NCBI RefSeq assembly: GCF_026151205.1
Contig: NC_087074.1
Coordinates: 11,007,226 to 11,071,225, forward strand
Source: Bolinopsis microptera
Lineage: Eukaryota; Ctenophora; Tentaculata; Lobata; Bolinopsidae
Length of the DNA: 64,000 nt
Reading direction: 5' to 3'
The position numbers and the translations under genes were made by a program. The notes beneath the pieces are model-generated. The model was given only the letters and a program-made list of their open reading frames with translations. It had not been told where the DNA came from and did not search any database. This document shows positions 1-10,265 of this stretch, piece by piece; position 1 is the first letter of the stretch, and each line of letters opens with the position of its first letter.

Positions 1-1487
1 ATTATTCAACCCCCTTTTATATTCCCTGTTCTTTTGATTTAAAAAGATACCACTCCCTCAGTACATATTGAACATTTTACCGCGTCCAGGTAACACAGTG
101 TTTGCTTCATTTGAAGTGCACACGCAGCGTCTCATCATGACCCTACTTTTAGCGCTTACTAACCCTACTGTTCCTGCCACTTCCTCTGCTTGCAGGTAAT
201 TAGATCGTTAGATTGTTAACTAATAAACCGACTGTGAGAATTTTTAAATTCGTGTTCACTATCTACACTATAAATTTACACTGTATAAGCACTTGCGATA
301 GCAAAATGGCGAGAATGGAAAACTTAAAAATATAATATGAACTGTGAGAATTATAGCTCTCCAAAGGATAGCTGTGCATATCTCTGAATTAAAAAATCAA
401 AATAGAGGGCAATGATTGGTATTCTGATGTTTATGGACTTATGATCATCGGACCACGCTTAACTTTATCCGTGTAGTTTATAAGTTCTTTAATTATCATC
501 TACGTTTGATCTGAGACAAAATATTACAAGTTTCAATATTTAGTAAATCTTAAAAATTCTTTTTATCTTGTTATATAAACATTAAACAGTATCTTCGTCC
601 CAATCATCTAGTGATGAATAAAATGCTACCCACTATAACTCGTTTTCATAAAATCGTCAGAAACTTCGAGTTAAATCTGATGTTACAATTATGTTAAATT
701 TAAATCTGTATGCCTCTGTGGAGTCCCTGGAGCGTTGAGACTTGTGGGTTTGTGGTTTGGTTTAGTTGCTGAGCAAGTTCGCTACATAGGTTCATGATTA
801 GACCTGTGGGGGACTGCGTTAATATCCTGTTACAATAATAAATAATCATTATCAAAATTCAAAATAACAGTTAACGATGAATGACTCACATAAAAACCAA
901 CATATTGACTGCTCTATAATACATGAGGAATCTGGAAGACCAAAACAAGGAACGTTAATTGAAATGAATACACCACAGTGAAAAAGCCTGCAACATAGGC
1001 CCAGGAACATCCGGATGGAGATCTGGGGGGAACTGTGTCAATGTTTCAAAACGATAAATAATAATAATTATAGTGATTATCAGACCCAACATAACAATTT
1101 ACCATGACTCCCAAAAATTGGCTGCTTAATGATACATTTAAATCGTTGAGTGAACTGTAGAAAAGGATCAAAGCTAACAACGTTAATTGTAATAGTTAAA
1201 CATTAATTTCACTTACCAATAACAGGCTATCCAATAATCAATATAGCTTTGCTTTAAAATTCTTGCTAAATTACCAGGTTATTCTGTTAATTGAATGTGT
1301 AAATCAAAAAGGAGAGCTTAGCCTCATGCTTTCCCTTGATTTACCATCAGTCCTAGTTTGTAATTGTGCTGGTCCCGGGTCCGTCATTTGGTCTAACATA
1401 TTTTACTGATTGTTTGTTTTTGTTGTTGATATGAGCGGGATAAAAATGCTGTATTCCATATTATGTCGTATAGAACTACTATATAAT
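1..1487. other. Intergenic AT-rich DNA, diverged tandem duplication
   Basis: No gene is seen. Two diverged copies of one segment lie in tandem, at about 787-960 and 1010-1195. Both run from a G-rich start (gacctgtgggggactg and gatctgggggggaactg) through an ataataaataat stretch to a shared aacgttaattg end. The sequence lies 3' of the kringle/sushi gene that ends at 1488 on the minus strand, so part of it may be that gene's 3' UTR. Confidence 0.4.
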
Positions 1488-4400
1488 TCAAAAAACATTC
1501 ATACCGCATTCTGTACATTCCGGCTGTGCTGACCACACCCCACCAGGCTGACACGTGACCTCGTATACACCAGTCAGAACGTAGAGGTTCGAACACGTGA
1601 CTCTGACGACTGTGTTCTCTTTTACCGGTCCTCTGGGCGAAACTTGGCCGTGGTCCACTGTGAATTCAATACAAACCGGCTCTGAAATTGTAATACTTAC
1701 ATATATGGTCAATTAGCAAGCTTTTAGATTAGGGTTTAGTATTCAAACTTTCAACTTTTAACAAGGCTTTGAAAGAAGAAAAAACAGAAAAGATTCAACT
1801 TACGCTAAGAAGAAGAAAAACCAGAAATTAGTAAACTTACGCTTGATCTTGTACACGTCGTTGGCCCAGCCTCCGCCTTCCCCATCAGGTCCACAACCAC
1901 CGGACCGTCCGTACTTTTTGTAAGTGTCCTCAGCGTCCTCAGCACTTGCACACCACCCTCCGTTCTGCACTGCAAACACTGTGTATCCGAAGGCCAACGT
2001 TGCCTTAAGACACTTGTTGACTGCATCAGTTCGAGAAACGTAATTGTCTCTGAGTAGATCATGTTTCTTTTCAATCGGCTGTATAGCTCTGGTTCCTGAA
2101 TCTCTCCAGCAACCGAGGTATTGTCTAGACATCTTCTCGCCGTTAACTGTAACATCCACCTCCTTGTCTTCTGAGGAGGTTTTTGTTTATTTCCCCATCA
2201 TCAATAACTTGAGCTAACAAAGTACTAAAGGGGACATATACCAAAACCTTTTATGGTAAGAAAAATAAGATTTGATACAGTAACAAGAATTTCGCCATTA
2301 ATTCTTTCGAATGAAAAGTGTGACTGGAAAAAAGTGCAACATATTTACATACTATGTTTTTAATAAATGAGTGGGATTCGCGCATGGTAAAAATTAACGA
2401 TTTATTTGACCAATGCTGCGCCGCGCATCAATAATAAATGAATCCAGAAAATTGCGGAATTAAATAACTTTGCGAAGGAGGAACTTCACTGTAATTAATT
2501 AACACATGGCTAGCGTCGCATGCAGCATGACATGACAGAAGCTTCCTTATCCTATACACATAATTATAGGGGAGTGGTCTATATTGCAAAGGAGCAGACT
2601 TTTGTCATCAACGTAGGTCCGTCGTGCCACCTCATAAATTGAAAGCAACGGGTGATCGTATCTGAGTGAACCCCCAGAGCATCCTCCTTCCAATTTGAGG
2701 CAGCTCAGTCAGCGCTCACTACTCACCACACTTAGGTTCGGTAGAGTATGCGAACTCTGTGTCTTTAGTGCAAGTCACTATCCTATCTCCTGTCAGTTCA
2801 TATCCTTTATTGCAGCTCAGAACGAAGGCTGTCTTCGCCAGGATAGGAAACTGAGTATCTGTCTTCATGTTGTACCAGTTCGTTTTGAGGCCTGTACATT
2901 CCGCTGAAATGTACGTATTTAGTGTATATTTTCTGCACCCATCAAACATAGATTTCTCTACATATACAAATATTTTCAAAAGACACTAATTTATAGTAGT
3001 GTCTATCTATGGGAAACTTACCATTAGATCTCTCTGTTTATGTCTAGAAGATAAATTATAAATTTTATCTTAAATCAGTTAAAATCACACTTCGTTAATC
3101 AATCATCTTATCGTCTTTTTACCTGGTGAATAGTAGATATAATCTGAAGCGGTGTCGCTGAGACCAAACCGTATAAGTTTCACTTCTTGAAGCCAAAACT
3201 GGCGCCATGTTCCATAGTCACAAGATGACATCTGAAATTCTTTGACTATTTCTCCGTTGCATTGGATTGTCATCCTTACGTCTGATGCGATGGTCACCTT
3301 GGTGATCTCCCATTTCTTCTCATTACCACTTGGTACAGTATCTAGACTATGAAAGTCTGCCATGCATCGACCCAGTCGATACTGCTGATCTCGGATGTCG
3401 ATACGACCTGCATTTTTCCGTTGTTCACTGTAAAAGAAGATTCTGATCAATTCTTCACTCCCTGTCTCACTATCCGTCTTTATTTTCAGAGGCGTCCTCT
3501 CCAGGTCGTGATCTATGTACGGATCTATGTCCACCGGCACCGGTACCCATTCTGTGAATATTCTCGTTACTACAACTTTAACTGCAAGGAAACATTTTGC
3601 CATAGATTTTTCAACATTACTTAAATCCCATATTGATAGACCAGAATTACCTGTACAACTAGAATAATAAGAATATGCATGCCTATTGCCTGTGGGCTGT
3701 GGCTATCTAGAATCTACAGACTATTGATGAAGAGAAGTAATTGTGGGCCAAAATACATACCTCCAAGATAACATCTTACTTGGAGACTTGGAGACTTATT
3801 TTATTCTATGACATAATATGCACATAATATGCACATAATTAAAGGCTGTCATTGTTGTGCGTTTAAAGTTAAAACATTGCTCTCATATTTTATGTAGTCT
3901 TTTAGATGGGCTTCTTCTTTTGAACGATGTGATCAAAAACATAGTCGAAATGTGAGAGTCGAAATGTTCACAAACCTGGACATATGGGAACATCACATAA
4001 TTCAAATCTTGACGTTCCAGCACTATTGTAACACCAGGGACCTGGTTCTCTGAAAAATATTTAATTAATTAATTAATCTGATGCTGAATTTGCTAATTGT
4101 TCTCAGTATCAGTCATCATATTTTGAACTATAAGTTGTTTACAGATTCTCCTAGAATGTTTGTCCGTTCACGTCTAACCTGCCACCTCTGTGTTTCCATC
4201 ACAATACAATAAGTTTACTTCTTAAAAGTTAAATCTACATGAAGTTAACCCACAATTGGTACTTGATATGTTAAAGATAAGAAAGAATTACTCAAAAGAA
4301 TAGTAGGGGGGAATGTTTACGAAGAACAAACTAGGAAACTTACTGATCAGCATTCCGGCAATAGTTCTCCTCGAGATCTGCGGTCGGGCTTCTGGAAATA

Positions 4401-5733
4401 ATTGTGTTATTATGATTTACTGGTTCAATTTGCTTACAGTCTGAAAAAAAAAACTATGCAGTGCGGAATATTTCTTTATCAAGGTGACTAGAAATCTTAC
4501 TATATATAAAGCGAGACGATATATATATATATATTTTGTAGCTGTACTCCTACACATTAAAAGTCGGTGTTGATTAGATCTTCGAAATAAGTCTTTGCAT
4601 CATTTTATTAAACATCGTTATCTGAGATAAAATTGTTCTAAAAGCAACTGGAATATTCACAAATCTTTAAAATAACTTACAAACTAGGAAAGGAAAACAA
4701 GTCTTAGGAAGACGTACAAAACTATGTGACTTAAAACGGTACAAAACTAAAATATACTGAGTAATAATCAAACGTAAAGAATGGCTGCGTACATTTTATC
4801 TAATCTATTAAAGATTAGTTTCTCGGAAAAAGCTATATATATATCTGTGCCAAAGCTATATATATATCTGTGCCATTTTACTGACACCACAGCATCAACT
4901 TTAACGCGACTTTCCGCAAAAACCGTAAAAGATATACAACTGAAACTTTTTTGACTGGGTCAAATGCTTTTATGCTTTTCAAATCAGCATGAAAAAATAA
5001 AAAATTGGCCAAGGAATAGGAGTTTTAGAGCCCAAAATTTGGACCCCCAAGTGGTGTCAAAAACGCGAATTAAATAGGTAATAATTATTTTAGTCTCTTG
5101 AGTCTTGACACCATTTTAGGGTTATAACTTATACGGGTTCCTGCTAGTGATAATAAAGGTTGCTACAAAACTCATTTAAATCAACTTAGCTTATTACTTT
5201 TCGGGAGTGATACTGGTATGCTGAATAGGATGCTGAGAGTCCCATCTTAGACAAATATTCCCAAATTTGGTAACAGAGATTTTCCCCCTGTATGCTTTAC
5301 CCTTCAAGTCGTTTCTTTCCCGACAATCTGTGGGTGTATTATAAATTGCTTAAGCCACTAAGATTAATGTAGAGTCATACAAAAGTTAAATCGATTGCCT
5401 TTCATTACAAAATTGATAAGTTCAAGAAACTTCCTAGGATACCCCTTCAGTGCATACTGTAAACATGGTACTATTAACTATTGATTATACTATTAAGTGC
5501 CAATTTCTGCCAATTTCCCAAGCTTTTTGACACATTGGAATCGTAGCCCACGTTATGGACTAATCAATTAATGGGGTTTGTTTTTATGCTGTCAACTAAG
5601 GAACTAACAGCATACCAAGAGTTCCAGCAACTGGTTCGAAAACCAGGAGAATCAGGAGCATTATCGCCATATTCTTGTCTCTATCACGATCTTTAGATAT
5701 CTTCTTCAAAACGTCGCTAGTTTTTCTCTTCAT
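1488..5733 (-). CDS. Secreted kringle-sushi-CWRD domain protein, 8 exons, 509 aa
   Basis: Exons (minus): 5733-5616, 5327-5198, 4391-4344, 4049-3976, 3581-3123, 2903-2727, 2170-1841, 1681-1488. All junctions are GT-AG and the phases agree, giving 510 codons with the stop. Exon 1 encodes a hydrophobic leader (MAIMLLILLVFEPVAG); an in-frame ATG at 5733 adds 21 charged residues, so translation may start at the second Met. Exons 2-4 make one kringle (GKAYRG, LEENYCRN, EPGPWCYN, CDVPIC). Exon 5 encodes about 150 residues I do not recognise. Exon 6 is a sushi/CCP module, exon 7 a domain starting YLGCWRD and ending GGGWANDVYKI (WSC-like), exon 8 a second sushi. It is probably extracellular or matrix-bound, with binding rather than enzymatic function: no protease domain follows the kringle. 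The exon 2-3 intron contains a Helitron. Confidence 0.85.
2281..2640. repeat. Dispersed repeat, copy 1
   Basis: About 350 bp in the intron between exons 6 and 7 of the kringle/sushi gene. It is nearly repeated in the same orientation at about 61917-62330. Shared blocks include gtgtgactggaaaaaagtgc, tgcgaaggaggaa, taattaattaacacatggct and ataggggagtggtctatatt. No coding capacity or terminal inverted repeats are seen. It behaves as an interspersed element of unknown class. Confidence 0.7.
4495..5147 (+). mobile_element. Non-autonomous Helitron, copy A
   Basis: It starts TCTTACTATATATAAAGCGA and ends GGGTTCCTGCTAG, followed by T. The host bases are A before and T after, as expected for Helitron insertion between A and T. 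The terminal 5'-TC and 3'-CTAG match the superfamily. The usual 3' hairpin is not obvious. There are no Rep/helicase genes, so it would need to be moved in trans. Two more copies lie in the VTA1 intron (21675 and 24190). This copy preserves the uninterrupted sequence at both sites where those copies carry insertions (single TTAA near gcgaattaaatagg; gctttaatggcc region diverged here). Confidence 0.75.
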
Positions 5734-6747
5734 AAACAAAATGAGCGTTTTACTTAAATGAGCGAATAATTAAACTGAGTTCACTATTCGAGCTGCAAGA
5801 AGCATCACAAACGAAGGTCGTATACTTTAAGACAGTATTGAGAATACAGAGGCAGAGTGTAGGCTCTCCCTGCTTTTCCTACGTCACGTGAACGAGTTAG
5901 AGGATTTCTATTGGCTGCTATATCAGGAAACTGATAACGAGGCCAGCTATGATATTGTAATTCCTGCCTGGCGTCAGAACGTATTGTCTTCAACTGAATA
6001 ATCGACGCTAACTCTTTTGTGCCCTGGATTCTATTGTTCTTAGTAGAGTATGTAAAACTAAATGGGACGGGCAAGGTCCAAGACTCTATAATCCTGTTCT
6101 ATAATGCAAGCATATGAGCTGGGCAGAGCAGTACTTATGATAATTTAATTATCATAATGCACATTGTCAAGTATACTTGATGTCATGTAGGAGGGACAGC
6201 CCGGGTTATAATTCTCCAATAAGCAGTGTCACGATACTACATGTTATAGAATATTTCTAGTTATGTGAATATTAATAGTCAACATGGTCATTTTAAATCA
6301 AATGACCATCAGTGTTTCTCGACCGGTCGAAATCAATTTCAATGTCAACATCGTCATCATTAATTCATACTAAATTTCCTTTGTCAAAGAGGCTTTGCCA
6401 ACTAAACTTTAAAATAAAAATAAAAAGAGTTAATAATTTTGATGATTGAAATTTTTCAAAGTTGACATAAGACATCTAGACATTGAAAATACGGAAAATA
6501 TAAAATAAATGGAAGCCTACAACTTTTTAAACTGGCTGCTCTTGTTCATTATGTTCATCTTGATCATTTCTGGGTATAACGTTGACATTGGTGAGGTACT
6601 CTCCAGCTCCAAGCTCGTTGACGACTTCTCCAAGGGTACAAAATATTTCCTTGTGTTTAACAGAGTGTAAGGAAGCATGGAGGCACAGTAAAACCACCAG
6701 TCAGTACCCCGGTTACTGCTTCTTGTAGTGCCCTGTGATCTCCTCGC
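5734..6747. other. Intergenic DNA with a 53-codon one-TM open frame
   Basis: No established gene is seen between the kringle/sushi gene and the GPCR cluster. A plus-strand frame at 6509-6670 encodes 53 residues beginning MEAYNFLNWLLLFIMFILII, which would be one membrane helix followed by a short soluble tail. No family is recognised and there is no supporting context, so it is recorded only as a candidate microprotein. Confidence 0.2.
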
Positions 6748-7394
6748 TTAATACGCCACTTTCCCGGCATTACACAAGTATCTCAGGGTAAAACCTGTGG
6801 TTATCCACACTGTTAATATACACGTGACAATCACAGAGCCTATCACCAAAGAAGGAATACCGTGCTCTAATTCTCTGCTCTTGTACTCATTATCGTAAGT
6901 TATGCAGCTGAAAACCACCTTCATATTGCTTGAAATTAGTGTTATTAGAGAGTAAAACACGCCAGCTGCCCAGAAGACTGTACAAACCAGATGCGCTGCT
7001 TTCTTTGACCAGGTCTTTGTTCCGAGAGGGAATTGTAATAGCAGTAACTTGCTATATGCCAGCACACAAATCAGCATGTCGCTCACCAGAAATGAGGCGT
7101 ACACAAGTAACTTCTCTACAATAGCTAACGTGTCTCCGAGGACCCAAGCCTGAGCAGTCATTGAGATTACTAAAGGTAGGACGTTGGCAAGGGAGAGTAC
7201 TAAGTCACATACAGCTATGTGTTGGATTATAGCAACTATGAATTTGTTCAGTTTGAAAACATTGTACTGAATTGATGCTAGTAGTATCTCCAAGTAAGGT
7301 TGAAACAAGTACTGTTGTGAGATACACTATCCAGATATGATGTCTCTTTGTATCCCCTTGCATCCAGCTGACGGTGCAGTTGGTGTGCAGCATT
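6748..7394 (-). pseudogene. Frameshifted, truncated class A GPCR exon (copy 1)
   Basis: A splice acceptor at 7394 (tatctcag) opens a frame through HIWIVYLTTVLVSTLLGDT (TM1). The homologous frame then resumes in another phase as ASIQYNVFKLNKFIVAIIQH and AVCDLVLSLANVLP (TM2), continuing to TM5. Compared with the paralog at 7606-8543 it lacks 8 bp at about 7288, which breaks the frame. It also ends at an in-frame stop just after TM5 (GKVAY), where the paralog continues REVARRAKSA. TM6, TM7 and the C-tail are therefore missing. I call it a decayed paralog; an unusual splice bypassing the break is not excluded. Confidence 0.7.
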
Positions 7395-7605
7395 CTGAGA
7401 TAAACTTTAAAACTCCACTAGTAACCAAACAAAAATAGGGATAATTAGTGGCAGTACGAAAAGAAAGGCTATCTTATCTACACAAGAGTCAAGAGCAGAA
7501 GCACTATTGGCAATCCCAGCAGCGCTTTAGTTTTACCTCTTATCTCTCCCGTAGTAAAATTGTCCTCATGATATTTCTGCAGTTCAACATGAGAAGTGTA
7601 ACCTG

Positions 7606-10265
7606 TCAGACAGAAGACCTTTGCTGCTCAGTCTTACTGACAACACCACTCCCTCTATCCTCAGTCTCCCCCGCCTTGTCCCTGCTGAAGATACTGACAG
7701 ACACAGTTGAGATAAGGGAGACGAGGAACTCTCTGAAGCTGGGTACTGTCACACAATATATATAAAAGTTAGAAGTGACACCCAACATGGGGAGGTAGTC
7801 AGTTACCCTCTTAAGCTTGGTGTGGAAGAGCATCATTTTTGGGGGAGCTGCCACAAACTGCTCCGTTATTCTGTTTTCAGTCCAGGGTATGGTGGAGACA
7901 CAGAACACACCAGATGTTAGGACAACTGTTAGGATGCCATGCCATCTGAGGGAGCTGGCGCTCTTAGCACGTCGTGCTACCTCTCTTGCTTCAAACAGAT
8001 ACTTGAGAGTGAATACTGTCGTTATCATCACAATCATGATCAGTACGCAGTACACAGAGTCAACAGCTATGGAAAATATTTTGTCGTTTTCTGAATCTTT
8101 GTAGTCGATGTCGTAGGTAGCATAGTTGAAGTACACTTTGTTCTGATAGTGAACCAACTTTGCTGCTGAGTACAGCACCGTCGCTGTCCAACAAGACACA
8201 CAAACCAAATGTGCTGACCTCTCAGACCACGCCCTGGTCCTGAGCGGGAACTGTAAAAACAGCACTTTAGAGCCAGTCAGCACACATATCAGTACATTAG
8301 TGAGGGGGAAGGAGAGGTGCACTGTGAACCTCTCCACGTACATGGAGAACTGTCCCAGAACCCACTTGTGTGCTATCATGGAGGTTATGGTTGGGAGAGT
8401 GAAAGCTATGCTGGCTACCAAATCACAAACTGCCATGTGTTTGATGATTACCACGATGAATTTGTTCAGTTTGAAAGCATTGTACCGTATTGATGCTATC
8501 AGGATGATAGTATCTCCAAGTAAGGTGGAAACAAGTACTGTTGGGCAATTCCACCGTGACGGACACCACGATTTTGCTGTTTTTTAAAGTTCAAACGAAT
8601 GTTGTACTCGAGATGTTATTTATTTATCAGCTCCAACTGTTTATTAGTCCACATTTAACCTTTCTACAGGTTGTGTGAAAATTTCAGACCCCTACCATTA
8701 TTACTTTCTGAGATAGCACCCCTGTGACGGACGCGACTTAAATATGACACTTTTTTTGGGTGTCTACTCAGATGGTACCCAAATTTATCTCAAAAAGTTA
8801 TCTATTGTCTCTAATTTGGAATTACAATGATAGAAGAAGGTTTAGGGATTTCTGAGATGCCATTTTCTTGGAGATTGCTCAATTTTTGTTTGCGTGGTGC
8901 CATTTTCAAATTGTGACAGACGCGACTGTGACGGACACACGTTTTTTTCCAATTTTTCCAAATCTTCCACTTGACACTTTTATCTTGTTCAGTGACATCT
9001 ACTCTGTATTCATGCCAATTTTTAGGCCTCAAATACCCTCAAGAGGTCTGCAATAGCCAAAATCGTCCATTTTGGGCATACGCTAGGGTATCAGTCTAGG
9101 GGCATCAATTATTTCTCAACTTGAACAAATTTATAACTCTGGTAAAACATTCGTCACTGTTCAACGCATCATACTGTTGAGACCATCTCCTAAAAGTTTC
9201 ATTACTTTAGTGTTTAAAATGTGGAAGATATTGAATTTTTACTTCAAAAATATGCGAAAATAGGGTTAAGTCCATTTTTTGTGCCTTTTACCTCTGAAAA
9301 AGTTGTAAGCAAATAAAATGGCAAAAACTCAGTAAATTTAATTATTGAATTGCATATGTATTTGATAGTCAAGTCAACATAGTCAACACAATCCAACCTT
9401 ATTTGACTTCTTTTTGTCTTGGTTTTAGTCAAAATAATGGAAATATGGATAAAAATGGCTAAAAGTGAGCCGTACGCCCATATATGGGCATATACAAAAT
9501 TATACATAACTCGGTCATTTTCTGTCCAATTTTCGATTTGACGACATAGTTGTGTTGAGGACGGCCTCAGCTTTAAGAAAAATGCATTTAAAGTCTGTTT
9601 AAAGATTTTCTGGAGCATTTTCAAAAAAATGTGACGGACGCGACAAGTTGGGACCCCCCTTCCAAAAATTTTTTCTTAAAAGATACAAGCCTGATAATTT
9701 CTACGGTACTCCCTTACCTTCAGAAGAGATAGGTTACAGTGGTTTTTTTAATATAAATAGCACTATGTGGCTCTGAAAAAACTTTTTTGCTTAATTTTGT
9801 GACAGACGCGACACCATCTTTGTGGAAATTTTTTTGAAAAAGTATTTGAGTAACGGTTTTGAAACTTTGCATAGCTCTCATTCTTATGCCTATGCCTAAG
9901 TGTATGGAATTTCATAGAGAAATATTGCTGCATACCCAAACTATGGCCCTTTGAAAATTTGAATGATTTTTTTCATTTCCGAGTAGTGTTCCTTTGAATG
10001 AGAAAAATCAAAAGTTAATGCAATATGAAACAAAAAACTTTTGTTGGCCTGTAAGGTTAAGAGTCTAATGAACATATTTTAACCAAAATTAGGTGCCTAT
10101 CTTAACATTTTTCATTTTCACCAAGTGGAACCTTACTGTGGAATTGCCCTGTTGTGAGATACACTATCCAGATATGACGCTCTGTATCGCTGATGACGCT
10201 GATTGTAGAGTCGCTATTTTCTAACATGCTGTGAGGAATCGTAAGAGTTAGAGTCGCCCTGGTGA
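7606..10265 (-). pseudogene. Class A GPCR exon split by a TIR transposon (copy 2)
   Basis: The exon starts at an acceptor at 10265 (aatttgcag) and encodes an extracellular stretch and the beginning of TM1 (RHIWIVYLTT). It is then interrupted by a transposon at 8544-10148. It resumes at 8543 as VLVSTLLGDTIILIASIRYN and runs to a stop at 7606. TM2 has the conserved Asp (MAVCDLV), TM3 lacks a canonical DRY (GSKVLFLQFPLR), and TM7 reads NFYIYCVTVPSFREFL in place of NPxxY, followed by a Ser/Thr-rich tail. Removing the insert and one 6-bp duplication restores one open exon, so the receptor was intact until recently. The ligand is unknown. A first exon with the initiator Met must lie upstream and was not identified. 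Confidence 0.75.
8544..10148. mobile_element. 1.6-kb non-autonomous TIR transposon inserted in a GPCR exon
   Basis: The ends are the perfect inverted repeat GGCAATTCCAC/GTGGAATTGCC, flanked by a 6-bp direct repeat CTGTTG (8538-8543 and 10149-10154). GPCR copy 1 has a single CTGTTG at this point, which is a paralogous empty site. The interior repeats the motif gtgac(g/a)gacgcgac or close variants at about 8560, 8723, 8917, 8928, 9632 and 9800. Such spaced motifs look like sub-terminal transposase-binding sites. No transposase frame is seen. The superfamily is not assigned. Confidence 0.8.
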
